Made by a program: the position numbers and the translations under genes. The notes beneath the pieces are model-generated. The model was not told where the DNA came from, did no database searches, and worked only from the letters and a program-made list of their open reading frames with translations. This document shows, in pieces, positions 1 through 8,587 of a DNA stretch of 64,000 nucleotides; the first letter of the stretch is position 1; the number at the start of each line of letters is the position of its first letter. The stretch comes from Pyrus communis (lineage: Eukaryota > Streptophyta > Magnoliopsida > Rosales > Rosaceae), in NCBI RefSeq assembly GCF_963583255.1, contig NC_084819.1:11934471-11998470 (forward strand). Reading direction: 5' to 3'.

Positions 1-401
1 TATGATTATCTAAAAGATAGGAGATGAATTACTCATAAAAATAAAAATTATTCACTCTGATCCTCACAAAATTGGAGGATTAAAAAGGATGAATATCCTT
101 CATAGCTAATCGTCTTCTAATCCCCTCCAAATGAAAACTATTCATTTTAACTTGCAATATATCTTGAAATTTGAGATTTCTCCATTTCAACCCAATCATA
201 CGACACAAACAAGCACTGAGTGGCAAATATATATATGCATCCATCATGCTATTTAATTATTTGGGCTACAAACACGTGGAAAATATTGTAATTCCCAAAA
301 ACACATTGGAGACTTTTTCATCTTTTACCTGTACATAAGTTGTTGTTCTGATAATAAGCATGATTGAAAAAAGAATAACACCATTGATGTAATAAAGTAG
401 G
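1..401. other. AT-rich intergenic sequence
   Basis: No coding potential or RNA gene is visible. The last five bases (397-401, gtagg) are the left copy of the target-site duplication of the Cassandra complex. Confidence 0.6.
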
Positions 402-657
402 TGTGACATCCCACATCGCCCAGGGGAGTGATCCTTATATGTATATTCCCATCCCTACCTAGCACGAGGCCTTTTGGGAACTCACGAACAACTTTCCCAG
501 TGGGTCACCCATCATGGGATTGCTCTAGCCTCCTTCTCGCTTAACTTCGGAGTTCCTACGGAACCCGAAGCCAGTTAGCTCCTAAAAGGCCTCGTGCTAG
601 GTAGGGATGAGAATATACATATAAGGATCACTCCCCTGGGCGATGTGGGATGTCACA
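402..657 (-). repeat. Fold-back Cassandra LTR
   Basis: The first about 80 bases (402-480) are an inverted copy of the last about 75 (583-657), with only one or two mismatches. This replaces the normal U5 side of the LTR. The 5S-like segment sits in the loop. The DNA could form a long hairpin. Confidence 0.85.
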
Positions 658-726
658 ATCCACCCCCCTTAGGGGCCCGACGTCCTCGTCGGCACACCAC
701 GGCCAGGGTTAGGCTCTGATACCAAT
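658..726 (-). other. Cassandra internal region 1 (PBS and PPT)
   Basis: This is 69 bp between two LTRs. The plus strand at 713-724 reads gctctgatacca, i.e. TGGTATCAGAGC on the minus strand, complementary to the 3' end of initiator methionine tRNA. The opposite end carries the polypurine tract (minus strand AAGGGGGGTGG). Confidence 0.85.
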
Positions 727-1034
727 TGTCACATCCCGGCCAGGGTGGGACCACTTCCCGGGCCCGCTCTACCACCGTAGCACGATATTGTCCGCTTTGG
801 GCTTACCATTCCCTCACGGTTTTGTTTTTGGGAACTCACGAACAACTTCCCAGTGGGTCACCCATCATGGGATTGCTCTAGCCTCCTTCTCGCTTAACTT
901 GCTCTAGCCTCCTTCTCGCTTAACTTCGGAGTTCCTACGGAACCCGAAGCCAGTGAGCTCCCAAAAGGCCTCGTGCTAGGTAGGGATGGGAATATACATA
1001 TAAGGATCACTCTTCTGGGCGATGTGGGATGTCA
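727..1034 (-). repeat. Cassandra LTR 2 with internal 26-bp duplication
   Basis: A near complete LTR. It carries an exact 26-bp tandem duplication (875-900 and 901-926) that covers the A-box and intermediate-element part of the 5S-like domain. The last two bases of the terminal TGTCACA are missing where it joins the next LTR copy at 1034/1035. Confidence 0.85.
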
Positions 1035-1259
1035 TATTGTCCGCTTTGGGCTTACCATTCCCTCATGGTTTTGTTTTTGGGAACTCACGAACAACTTCCC
1101 AGTGGGTCACCCATCATGGGATTGCTCTAGCCTCATTCTCGCTTAACTTCGGAGTTCCTACGGAACCCGAAGCCAGTGAGCTCCCAAAAGGCCTCGTGCT
1201 AGGTAGGGATGGGAATATACATATAAGAATCACTCCCCTGGGCGATGTGGGATGTCACA
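1035..1259 (-). repeat. Cassandra LTR 3, truncated
   Basis: This LTR copy lacks the first about 60 bases seen in LTR 2 and LTR 4 and begins abruptly at tattgtccgctttggg, fused to the end of LTR 2. The junction looks like an unequal or illegitimate recombination point. Confidence 0.85.
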
Positions 1260-1328
1260 ATCCACCCCCCTTAGGGGCCCGACGTCCTCGTCGGCACACC
1301 ACGGCCAGGGTTAGGCTCTGATGCCAAT
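1260..1328 (-). other. Cassandra internal region 2 (PBS and PPT)
   Basis: A second copy of the 69-bp internal segment, nearly identical to 658-726. The primer binding site at 1315-1326 has one change (gctctgatgcca). Confidence 0.85.
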
Positions 1329-1614
1329 TGTCACATCCCGGCCCGGGACGGGACCACTTCCCGGGCCCAGCTCCACCATCGTAGCACGATATTGTCCGCT
1401 TTGGGCTTACCATTCCCTCACGGTTTTGTTTTTGGGAACTCACGAGCAACTTCCCAGTGGGTCACCCATCATGGGATTGCTCTAGCCCCCTTCTCGCTTA
1501 ACTTCGGAGTTCCTACGGAACCCGAAGCCAGTGAGCTCCCAAAAGGCCTCGTGCTAGGTAGGGATGGGAATATACATATAAGGATCACTCCCCTGGGCGA
1601 TGTGGGATGTCACA
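1329..1614 (-). repeat. Cassandra LTR 4, complete (286 bp)
   Basis: The best-preserved LTR, with terminal TGTCAC...GTCACA. It is followed by the right target-site duplication gtagg at 1615-1619. Confidence 0.9.
1437..1540 (-). ncRNA. 5S rRNA-like domain of Cassandra LTR 4
   Basis: On the minus strand this reads as a diverged 5S rRNA. It has the A-box-like GAAGTTAAGCG, an intermediate element (GCTAGAGCAATCCC) and the C-box-like GATGGGTGACCCACTGGGAAG, in the order and spacing of a 5S gene. The same domain is present in the other three LTR copies. In this family the domain can act as an internal Pol III promoter; transcription of this copy is not shown. Confidence 0.8.
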
Positions 1615-1619
1615 GTAGG

Positions 1620-1893
1620 AGAAGTGATGTCAACACTCTTCCTTTAGCCTACTGCACTCTACCCCTACGAGTTCAGATACAATTGCAAAATGTTCAGCTT
1701 TGGGTCCAAATGATCAAAGAGGAGTGCCAAAATCGCTCCATAAAATTAACGTCTCAGCTGCTCGTATGAAAAGGTATGCCACTACAACATCTAGAACGTG
1801 AAGCTTACAACGATCAGAGTTGAGGTGGTGCCGGTCGTGTGTTTTGGCTAACCCTAGTGTTGTATCGGGTCGGATTTTTCGACTAGTGGTGGG
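1620..1893. other. Unassigned intergenic sequence
   Basis: No convincing gene, RNA or repeat boundary is visible. Open frames crossing from the Cassandra LTR into this region are chance extensions. Confidence 0.5.
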
Positions 1894-2166
1894 GATTGCG
1901 ATTGAGGTTGATGGTGGTGAGAACCACGACGAGGCACTTGACCTTATCCGTGATTAATTGGGTCTTGATTACCTTGACGTGGCACGTGATGACCTTGTCG
2001 GGATTGCGTTTGAGGTTGAGGTTGACGACGGTGACCACGACGACGAGTCCCTTGACCTTGGCCGTGATGACGCGTTCGCCGATGACCGTGTCGCGTCCCG
2101 TGATGACCTTGTGAGAAATGTGATTGAGGTTGACGATGGTGACCACCATGATGAGGCCCGTGACCC
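1894..2166. repeat. Degenerate GA/GT-rich tandem repeat
   Basis: About two and a half diverged units of roughly 105-115 bp, with recurring blocks such as gattgaggttga, cgtgatgaccttg and ggtgaccacga. Related sequence resumes at about 2380-2450 after the MITE. Long open frames on both strands with His/Gly/Asp/Arg-rich translations are by-products of this composition and are not called as genes. Confidence 0.6.
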
Positions 2167-2373
2167 GGATCCCCTCCCTGGAATTCAGGGATCAAGACAC
2201 AAAGGCCGTTCATTAAAGATTGTGCACTCATAATTAAATGTTTTTTAGATAAAACGAGATTACTTTACTTTTAAAAATATAAAAAATATTTAATGACGAT
2301 CGCACAATCTTTGATGAACAGTCTTTGTGCCTTGATTATCGGAATCCCCAAAAAAAGGATCCGGAGAGGATCC
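2167..2373. mobile_element. Fold-back MITE inserted in the tandem repeat
   Basis: The two halves are inverted copies of each other over most of the 207 bp. Both ends carry ggatcc-type termini. The arms at about 2191-2225 and 2306-2340 pair with about five mismatches, and the AT-rich centre (attaaatg...atttaat) is also palindromic. No coding capacity. It separates two parts of the same degenerate tandem repeat. I could not define a clean target duplication. Confidence 0.7.
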
Positions 2374-2745
2374 AAATCGCCGTGACCTTGAGGTGGCACG
2401 TGATGACCTTGACTTTGTCCATTTTGTCCACGTGGAACATGATGACCCGCACCTTTATTACCCTAGAGAGTAAAATAGCAAAAAGTTATAAGAAGAATTA
2501 TAATTCTTGTATCTTAGATTCTTATCTTTTCGGACAATTTAAATAAAATCATTTCCTTACTATTGAAGTTAGGTTCTCATTCTCCTTTTAACGATGTTAA
2601 CATGCTTAAGCCTAAAACCAAGTAATTAAAATTACCTTTCGTTCAGAAAAGTGTTGCTACTTGAAGCCGAAACCTCACCAAAATGAGAAGGCAATGGTGG
2701 CGGCGATGATGATGGTGACGACAAAAGTGGAGAAGTATGTGAATC
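2374..2745. other. Intergenic, including a remnant of the tandem repeat
   Basis: About 2380-2450 continues the degenerate repeat seen before the MITE. The remainder is AT-rich sequence without recognisable features. Confidence 0.5.
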
Positions 2746-2819
2746 TTAAGATAATGGTGATGGTGGCAACATTGTCGACAGGCTATAATGAGCTAACTGA
2801 TATAAAGGGATTGGGTTAT
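2746..2819 (-). pseudogene. C-terminal tail of the PR-1/CAP pseudogene, separated by Copia 1
   Basis: On the minus strand this is the frame that would follow codons Asp-Pro-Tyr-Asn of the CAP pseudogene at 7884-8587 if the Copia element and one copy of its target duplication (gttat) were absent. It runs about 23 codons (PIPLYQLAHY...) to a TAA at 2746-2748. The tail is longer than the usual PR-1 end, so the gene may already have been an atypical family member. Confidence 0.6.
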
Positions 2820-3135
2820 TATTGATTTTTCTGATTTGAATTGTAATACATTTCATATGATAGAAAGCCTTATGGGAAGGCATACTTATACACAATACAA
2901 AGAAAGCTTTACACCCTTGTAACCGGATGCAACAGCACACATGCAGCAATAATACAAAGTAAATGACCTCCCTGCTGTCCAGGAGTCAGCAATCACATGC
3001 AACATTCCTTTCCAGAGTGCACACCCTTGCTGTCTTTCCGTTATGGCAATGATGACTATAGTTGTAATGATGGCAGGTACATACACCCATGCTTGCCGAC
3101 TAGGATTTATACTAACCCTAGAACTTCTTCCAATA
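2820..3135 (-). repeat. Copia 1 3' LTR
   Basis: 316 bp. It is preceded on the minus strand by the polypurine tract TTGAGGGGGAG (plus strand about 3136-3147). It differs from the 5' LTR by about six single-base changes and no indels. Confidence 0.95.
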
Positions 3136-3142
3136 CTCCCCC

Positions 3143-4537
3143 TCAAGCTGGATCAAAGGGATCAATTGATCCGAGCTTGGATAGGAGATGATGGAAAGTA
3201 GTAAATGCCAGTCCTTTGGTGAAGATATCTGCTACCTGATCATGACTGCGAATGAAGTGTGTAGCAATTACCTTGGACTGCACTTGATTCCGAACATAAT
3301 GACAATCAACTTCAATGTGTTTAGTTCGCTCATGAAAGACAGGATTTGATGTGATGTGCATTGCTGCTTGATTGTCACAGTGAAGGGACATAGGTTGCGG
3401 GTGAGGGAACCCTAGATCCGAGAGTAGAGTTTTGAGCCAAGTGAGTTCACATGCGTTTGATGCCATAGCACGATATTCTGCCTCTGCACTTGAGCATGCA
3501 ACCACACTTTGTTTCTTGCTCTTCCAGGTTACAAGATTACCCCCTACAAATGTGCAAAAACCAGTGATAGACTTGCGATCGAGAGAGTTCCCTGCCCAAT
3601 CTGCATCTGTATATCCCGAGATCTGAGTATGAACATTATTGCGCATGAGGATCCCTCTACCAATGGAACCCTTCAGATAGCGAAGCACACGGTGAACAAT
3701 CTTCATGTGATCTGTGTTTGGAGCATGCATGAACTGACTAACAAGGCTCACAGCATATGATATATCAGGACGAGTGATAGTTAGGTAAATAAGCTTGCCA
3801 ACCAATCTCTGATAATACTCTATATTAGGAATGAGATCACCATGAGACTGCAACTTCAAGTTGCTATTCAAAGGTGTCCGAGCAGGTTTACAATCTGTCA
3901 TGTTTGCCTCATGGAGAAGATCAATGATGTACTTGCGCTGATTTAGAAAATAGCCCTTGTGGGAATGTGCCACCTCGATTCCTAAGAAATATTTAAGAGT
4001 GCCGAGATCTTTGATAGAAAATTTGTGACGGAGATATTGTTTAAGAGCATTAATCTCAGAAACATTATCACCTGTGACAATTAGGTCATCGACATAAATA
4101 AGCACCACAAGTTTACCAGATTTGCCTGATCGCACAAATAGGGAGGAATCAGCATTGCTCCGAGAGAAACCAACTCCCTCTAGGACATGACTGAGCTTGG
4201 CATACCATGCTCGGGGACTTTGCTTGAGGTCATAAATGGCTTTATGAAGTCTGCACACCAGGTCTGGATTGTTTGATTGAGGATGACCCAGAGGGATTTT
4301 CATGAAAACTTCTTCTTCTAGTTCCCCATGTAAAAAGGCATTTTTAACATCCATTTGAAAGAGAGGCCATGTATTGTTAATGGCAACAGATAACAGCACC
4401 CTCACTGTATTCATCTTTGCCACAGGTGCAAAGGTCTCTTTGTAATCTACTCCATAAGTCTGAGTAAATCCACGAGCAACCAATCGAGCCTTGTGTCTTT
4501 CAATCGTGCCATCTGAATGGAACTTGATCTTGTACAC
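3143..4537 (-). pseudogene. Copia 1 reverse transcriptase C-terminal part and RNase H
   Basis: An open frame of 464 codons covering most of the Copia RT (RVT_2 type) and RNase H. Visible RT motifs are KARLVARGF, the TYGVDYKETFAPV block, the QMDVKNAFLHG block and the catalytic YVDD at about 4085-4096. RNase H follows with DADWAG, SSAEAEYRA and the CDNQAA / ERTKHIEVD blocks near the end. The frame is uninterrupted and should be read as the continuation of the frame at 4538-5917. It is separated from that frame only by an in-frame TAG at 4538-4540, where related elements have a tryptophan codon (TGG). A single transition therefore explains the split. Because of this stop the polyprotein would end before RT, so this copy is not autonomous unless the stop is read through. 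Confidence 0.92.
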
Positions 4538-5917
4538 CTAACGACTTCCTACAGCCTTCTTTCCTTTAGGAAGCTTCATGATGGTCCAGGTGTTGTTTTC
4601 GTGAAGAGCTTGAAGCTCTTCTGCCATAACAGCTCTCCATTCGCTATGTAATTTAGCTTCTTGAAAGCTTTGAGGTTCATAGGTCTCAGTAACTGTATTG
4701 AGGAATGCAGCAAATGAAGGTGACACTTTGCTGTAATTAATAACAGAAGTTAAGGGATGCCTGACATTGTAAGTTACATAATCATTTAACTTGGATGGGA
4801 GTCTCCTCTCACGGGAAGGATTTCGACAAACTGTGGGAGGTTGAACCACTGGTAGTTGAGCAGTCTCTTGGTTGGGAGGACTTCTTGAGGGTTTAGATAA
4901 GATAAGTTCATCAGGTGCCACTGGTGGTGTGTTCTGCAGGTTGTGAGACTGAGAATGGACCTCATTCAGTGTTTGGTCCCTTATGACACCCGTTGCGTCT
5001 TCTTTACATGGATATGGTATTGGAAACAAGTCAAGCATGTTCTCCCCCTCTTGAGAGTGGTCCAGCGGTTGTGTGAAGTAAGGCATTGGTTCCTCAAATC
5101 TTACATCTCTTGAAACAACCATTTTCCTAGTTGCGGGATTGTAACATTTGTAACCCTTTTGAGTGGAAGAGTAGCCCAAGAAAACACATTTGGCAGCCCG
5201 TGGTTCTAGCTTGTCACGTTTTTGTGCTTGAATGTGAACAAAGCATGTACATCCGAATACTCGTAAGTGTGACAAATCGATTTGTCTGCCTTTTAGGATC
5301 TCATAGGGTGATTTAAAATTCAAAACCTTACTGGGCAATCTATTGATAAGATATGCAGCAGTGAGAACACCTTGAGACCAGAATTTTTTCGGCACATTCG
5401 AGTGAAACATCAGGGCCCTAGTGTTTTCAAGTAGGTCTCTATTCTTCCTTTCTGCTACCCCGTTTTGTTGGGGTGTTCCAACACAACTGGTTTGATGAAG
5501 TATGCCATGTGTGCTTAGATAATGAGACATATTATGGGACATATATTCGGAGCCATTATCTGATCGTAAGACATGAATATTTGAAGCAAATTGAGTGTTT
5601 ACAAGTCTATGAAAATCTTGAAAAACTTCCAACACTTCATTTTTAAATTTCAAAAGATATAACCAAGTTATCCTTGTGAAATCATCCACAAAGGTTACAA
5701 AGTATTTGTATCCGTTAAAGGACTCTAGAACTGGTCCCCAAACATCGGAATGCACGATTTCAAAAGGCTTACTAGCCCTAGATAGAGAGGAGGTGAAAGG
5801 TAATCTAGTGAATTTAGAAAAATGACACACATCACAAGAACTTGTAACCTTGCACAGGTTTGGAAACAAAAAGGATAAGACTTTATCAGAAGGATGTGCA
5901 AGGCGTCGGTGCCAAAG
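4538..5917 (-). pseudogene. Copia 1 GAG-pre-integrase, integrase and RT N-terminus
   Basis: The frame starts just after a TAA at 5918-5920 with the conserved LWHRRLAHPS block of the zinc-binding pre-integrase domain (His/His, then CDVC). The integrase core follows, with catalytic residues in HSDVWGP, RSDNGSEY and the QQNGVAERKNR block. After a variable linker comes the RT start (EWRAVMAEELQALHENNTW). The frame ends at the TAG 4538-4540. Upstream, gag-protease is in another frame, so a one-base shift near 5945-5960 and the TAA at 5918 together disconnect integrase from protease. Integrase itself looks intact. Confidence 0.9.
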
Positions 5918-7496
5918 TTATTGTTCCTGAATCAGGCTTGAGGTGACTTGAAAAGCCTTGGGAGTTTGAACATGCTGGAAAAGATAGTAAAGGCCGTTTA
6001 GAAAAAAAACCTTCACCAATCATCTTCTTGGTGGTGATATCCTGAAAAAACACAGTTTTTGGAGAGAAGATAGCAGTACAGTTTAGTGAGTTTGTGATTT
6101 TTCCAACAGATAAAAGCTGAAAAGGGAATGAAGGAACATATAGGGCCTCAGACTCGACATTACTAGAGATCAAATGTATTTTTCCTTTCCCTACAACCAT
6201 GGCACCCTTGCCATTAGCAACTGACACTTGGGATGGACGTGAAAGTTTTTTAAAATCATACAGATTTGTGGACTTGTTGGTCATATGATCAGTGGCTCCT
6301 GAATCTATAATCCAATAATCATGCATATTACCTATTTTAAGAGCAGTTGAGAAGGATCGTAAGATACCTGGAATATCCTGTTGTGTCACGCCTTCTTTCC
6401 CAGCCAAAAAACCAGCAAACTGCCTAAGTAGAGCAACTGGTTTGTTGTCAACATGACTGGTTGATCCTTCATTCTCCCCACCACCTTGTTTCTTGTGAAG
6501 AAAGGCAGCAAATTCATTTATCAGCATGGCCGGATTAGAGGTGAACATTTGTGCTTCCTCGGAATGAGAGGTCATGGTATGATTTGCCTTGGGTGATGAG
6601 TTGTGTGCTCCTCTAATGAAGCTCTTATTGCTGCCCCTCGAATGCTTGGGCCTTAGTTCAGGATGGAGAATCCAGCAATGATCTCGTGTATGTCCACCAT
6701 TATCACAATAGTTACACTTCACAGTGGGTTTCTTTCCTTTATATCTCCTCTCTTCACTAGCCTTGTGATTTGAGAAATATACCCTAGATTCTGGTATATT
6801 TGACTTTAATTCCACAGTCATGATTTTTCTGCGAGTTTCTTCCCTTTGGATAGTGGCACACACACTTGAGAAGGAAGGAAGTTCAGGATTCATGAGAACT
6901 TGACTCCTGAGATCTTCGTATTCAGAGCTCAAACTTGCTAGAAGCTGAAAGATTTTATCTTCCTCAGCTCTCTTGATCAACACGACAGCGTCAATGGTGT
7001 GTGGCCGATAAACATTCAACTCATTCCACATGGTGGTCAACTTGCCAAGATGATACACAAACGAGTTCCCTTCCTGTTGTAGACTAGCAATATCCTTCTT
7101 TAGCTGGAACACTCGAGCTGCGTTATTCTGATTTCCATACATCTCTTTGAGATTTTTCCAGAGAACGTATGAAGATTCCGTATAACTGAAGATTTCTGCA
7201 ACCTTTTGATCCATAGAGTTGAGCAGCCATGACATGACCAGCTGGTCCTTGCACAGCCAATCATTGTAATCGGATGAGGACACATCAGGTGCTGGAATCA
7301 CGCCATTGACATAACCAAGCTTTGATCGTCTTCCTAACGCAAGAGAGACAACTCTCTTCCACGGGAGATAGTTGAACTCATTTAGTAGGACCGAACTGAG
7401 ACGTTGATTTGGATTGATATCAACGTCTAGATGAGATGAAGAAAACGCAGCATGCGAGTTTACTTCTTCGCCATGCATGGAGCTCTCTTCAGCCAT
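5886..7496 (-). pseudogene. Copia 1 gag and aspartic protease
   Basis: A 536-codon frame beginning at the first ATG after the leader (7494-7496). Gag forms virus-like particles that package element RNA. The N-terminal two thirds has the Copia gag layout (FNYLPWKR, VMSWLLNSMD, YGNQNNAARVFQLKKDI). A zinc knuckle of form CX2CX4HX4C follows at about 6676-6717, and the retropepsin-type protease has WIIDSGATDHMT at about 6285-6320. The last about 20 codons are out of the normal frame because of the frameshift near 5945-5960. The gag part appears undamaged. Confidence 0.92.
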
Positions 7497-7555
7497 GATG
7501 GATAAGAATGGGAAACAGGAAGACGGTACTCAGAAGCAGGTCGATAGAGATCACC

Positions 7556-7567
7556 GCTCTGATACCA
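7556..7567 (-). promoter_or_regulatory. Copia 1 primer binding site
   Basis: The minus strand reads TGGTATCAGAGC, next to the 5' LTR. It is complementary to the 3' end of initiator methionine tRNA, as in most plant Copia elements. Confidence 0.92.
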
Positions 7568-7883
7568 TATTGATTTTTCTGATTTGAATTGTAATACATT
7601 TCATATGATAGAAAGCCTTATGGGAAGGCATACTTATACACAATACAAAGAAAGCTTTACACCCTTGTAACCGGATGCAACAGCACACATGCAGTAATAA
7701 TACAAAGTAAATGACCTCCTTGCTGTCCAGGAGTCAGCAATCACATGCAACATTCCTTTCCAGAGTGCACACCCTTGCTGTCTTTCCTTTATGGCAATGA
7801 TGACTATAGTTGTAATGATGGCATGTACATACACCCATGCTTGCCGACTAAGATTTATATTAACCCTAGAACTTCTTCCAATA
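7568..7883 (-). repeat. Copia 1 5' LTR
   Basis: 316 bp, the same length as the 3' LTR. It is followed on the plus strand by the right target duplication gttat (7884-7888), which is part of the CAP pseudogene. Confidence 0.95.
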
Positions 7884-8587
7884 GTTATAGGGGTCCATAC
7901 CAACCCAATTTTCGGGTGGGTAATATTCACAAACAATGAGCAAACTTCCACTGGAGCATTTGTATCGGGCGCATCCTACTTGTTCAGTGTCTTTCCATAT
8001 AATCTGCGTGTAGTGGTCGCATGCCTTGTCTGGCTCGCACTAGCGGTTTTCTTTGTTGTAGTACTGCTTCTCATGTGCCCAATCATACACTGTCTCCCTC
8101 AGCAGCCAATGCGCTTTGTAACCCCAGAACAAGTTCTCCCCCATACCTTGATACGACGAGTGCCGCATTCCGCAGTCGTGATCCTGCTTCTTGGCCCGGT
8201 CCTCCGCCAACTGGGCCATCGTGTCATTCCACACCAACGGTTTCATTTTCTCCGCCCTTCGGATCTCATTATGGGCCATGATGAACTCTTGGACCAGCGC
8301 CGACCAAGTGTACTCGGTGAAGTTGTCCTTGTTTGGTTTCAACGCGCTGACAAGGTTATTGACAAGGCTGTTGGGGCTGTTGGCGTCGTTGGCAATGCCA
8401 CCGACGACCTTGCCAATGTGGTCGGCGACATTAGCTATGTCGTGTGATTCATAATTGGATTAACATCGGCGTTCGTCGCGTAAACATGATTGACATGAAG
8501 AATGTGATTTCTCAAGTTGGCTGAGACCGCGAGAATCAAGAGAAAGGTGGTGAGTATTACGGTGGAGAATGTTTGACCTCGTGGCAT
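7884..8587 (-). pseudogene. PR-1-like CAP-domain protein, pseudogene cut by Copia 1
   Basis: PR-1/CAP proteins are secreted plant defence-related proteins. The minus strand starts at ATG 8585-8587 with a typical signal peptide (basic start, then a Leu/Ile/Thr-rich core). A one-base frameshift near 8435-8455 follows, then a linker and the CAP domain (LVQEFIMAHNEIR, LVWNDTMAQLAEDRA, GENLFWG). A TAG at 8040-8042 interrupts just before the CAP signatures DHYTQIIWKDT, GCARYKC and the second signature (CEYYPPENW). The frame continues to Met-Asp-Pro-Tyr-Asn, where the Copia 1 LTR begins; the remaining tail lies at 2746-2819. With one frameshift, one nonsense codon and a 5-kb insertion this is a pseudogene. 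The family call is firm; the exact former product is not. Confidence 0.88.

Larger units (their letters stand above)
402..1614 (-). mobile_element. Cassandra-type TRIM retrotransposon complex (four LTR copies)
   Basis: A non-coding terminal-repeat retrotransposon read on the minus strand. Its LTRs begin TGTGACATCCCACATCG and end GGGATGTGACA, and each carries a region resembling 5S rRNA, the hallmark of Cassandra. Two short internal segments hold a tRNA-iMet primer binding site (TGGTATCAGAGC) and a G-rich polypurine tract. Order on the plus strand: fold-back LTR (402-657), internal (658-726), LTR (727-1034), truncated LTR (1035-1259), internal (1260-1328), LTR (1329-1614). The whole complex is flanked by one 5-bp duplication, gtagg, at 397-401 and 1615-1619. 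It therefore most likely arose from a single insertion that later expanded by unequal recombination. No protein is encoded; replication would depend on other elements. Confidence 0.9.
2820..7883 (-). mobile_element. Ty1/Copia LTR retrotransposon (Copia 1), nearly intact
   Basis: A 5,064-bp element read on the minus strand. Two 316-bp LTRs (2820-3135 and 7568-7883) start TATTG and end CAATA and differ at about six positions. A perfect 5-bp target duplication gttat lies at 2815-2819 and 7884-7888. The order gag, protease, integrase, reverse transcriptase, RNase H is that of Copia. Coding capacity is broken by one frameshift with a TAA near the gag-pro/integrase junction and by one TAG between integrase and RT. 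With about 2% LTR divergence the insertion is recent in evolutionary terms; a date needs a lineage-specific rate. Confidence 0.95.

Noticed and set aside
1022..1769. 99- and 125-aa open frames in the Cassandra complex
   Set aside because: Translations of non-coding LTR sequence, present only because two LTR copies happen to lack stops in one frame.
1883..2233. His/Gly/Arg-rich and Asp/Val-rich open frames on both strands
   Set aside because: Low-complexity products of a degenerate tandem repeat, overlapping on opposite strands, without start context or conserved domain.
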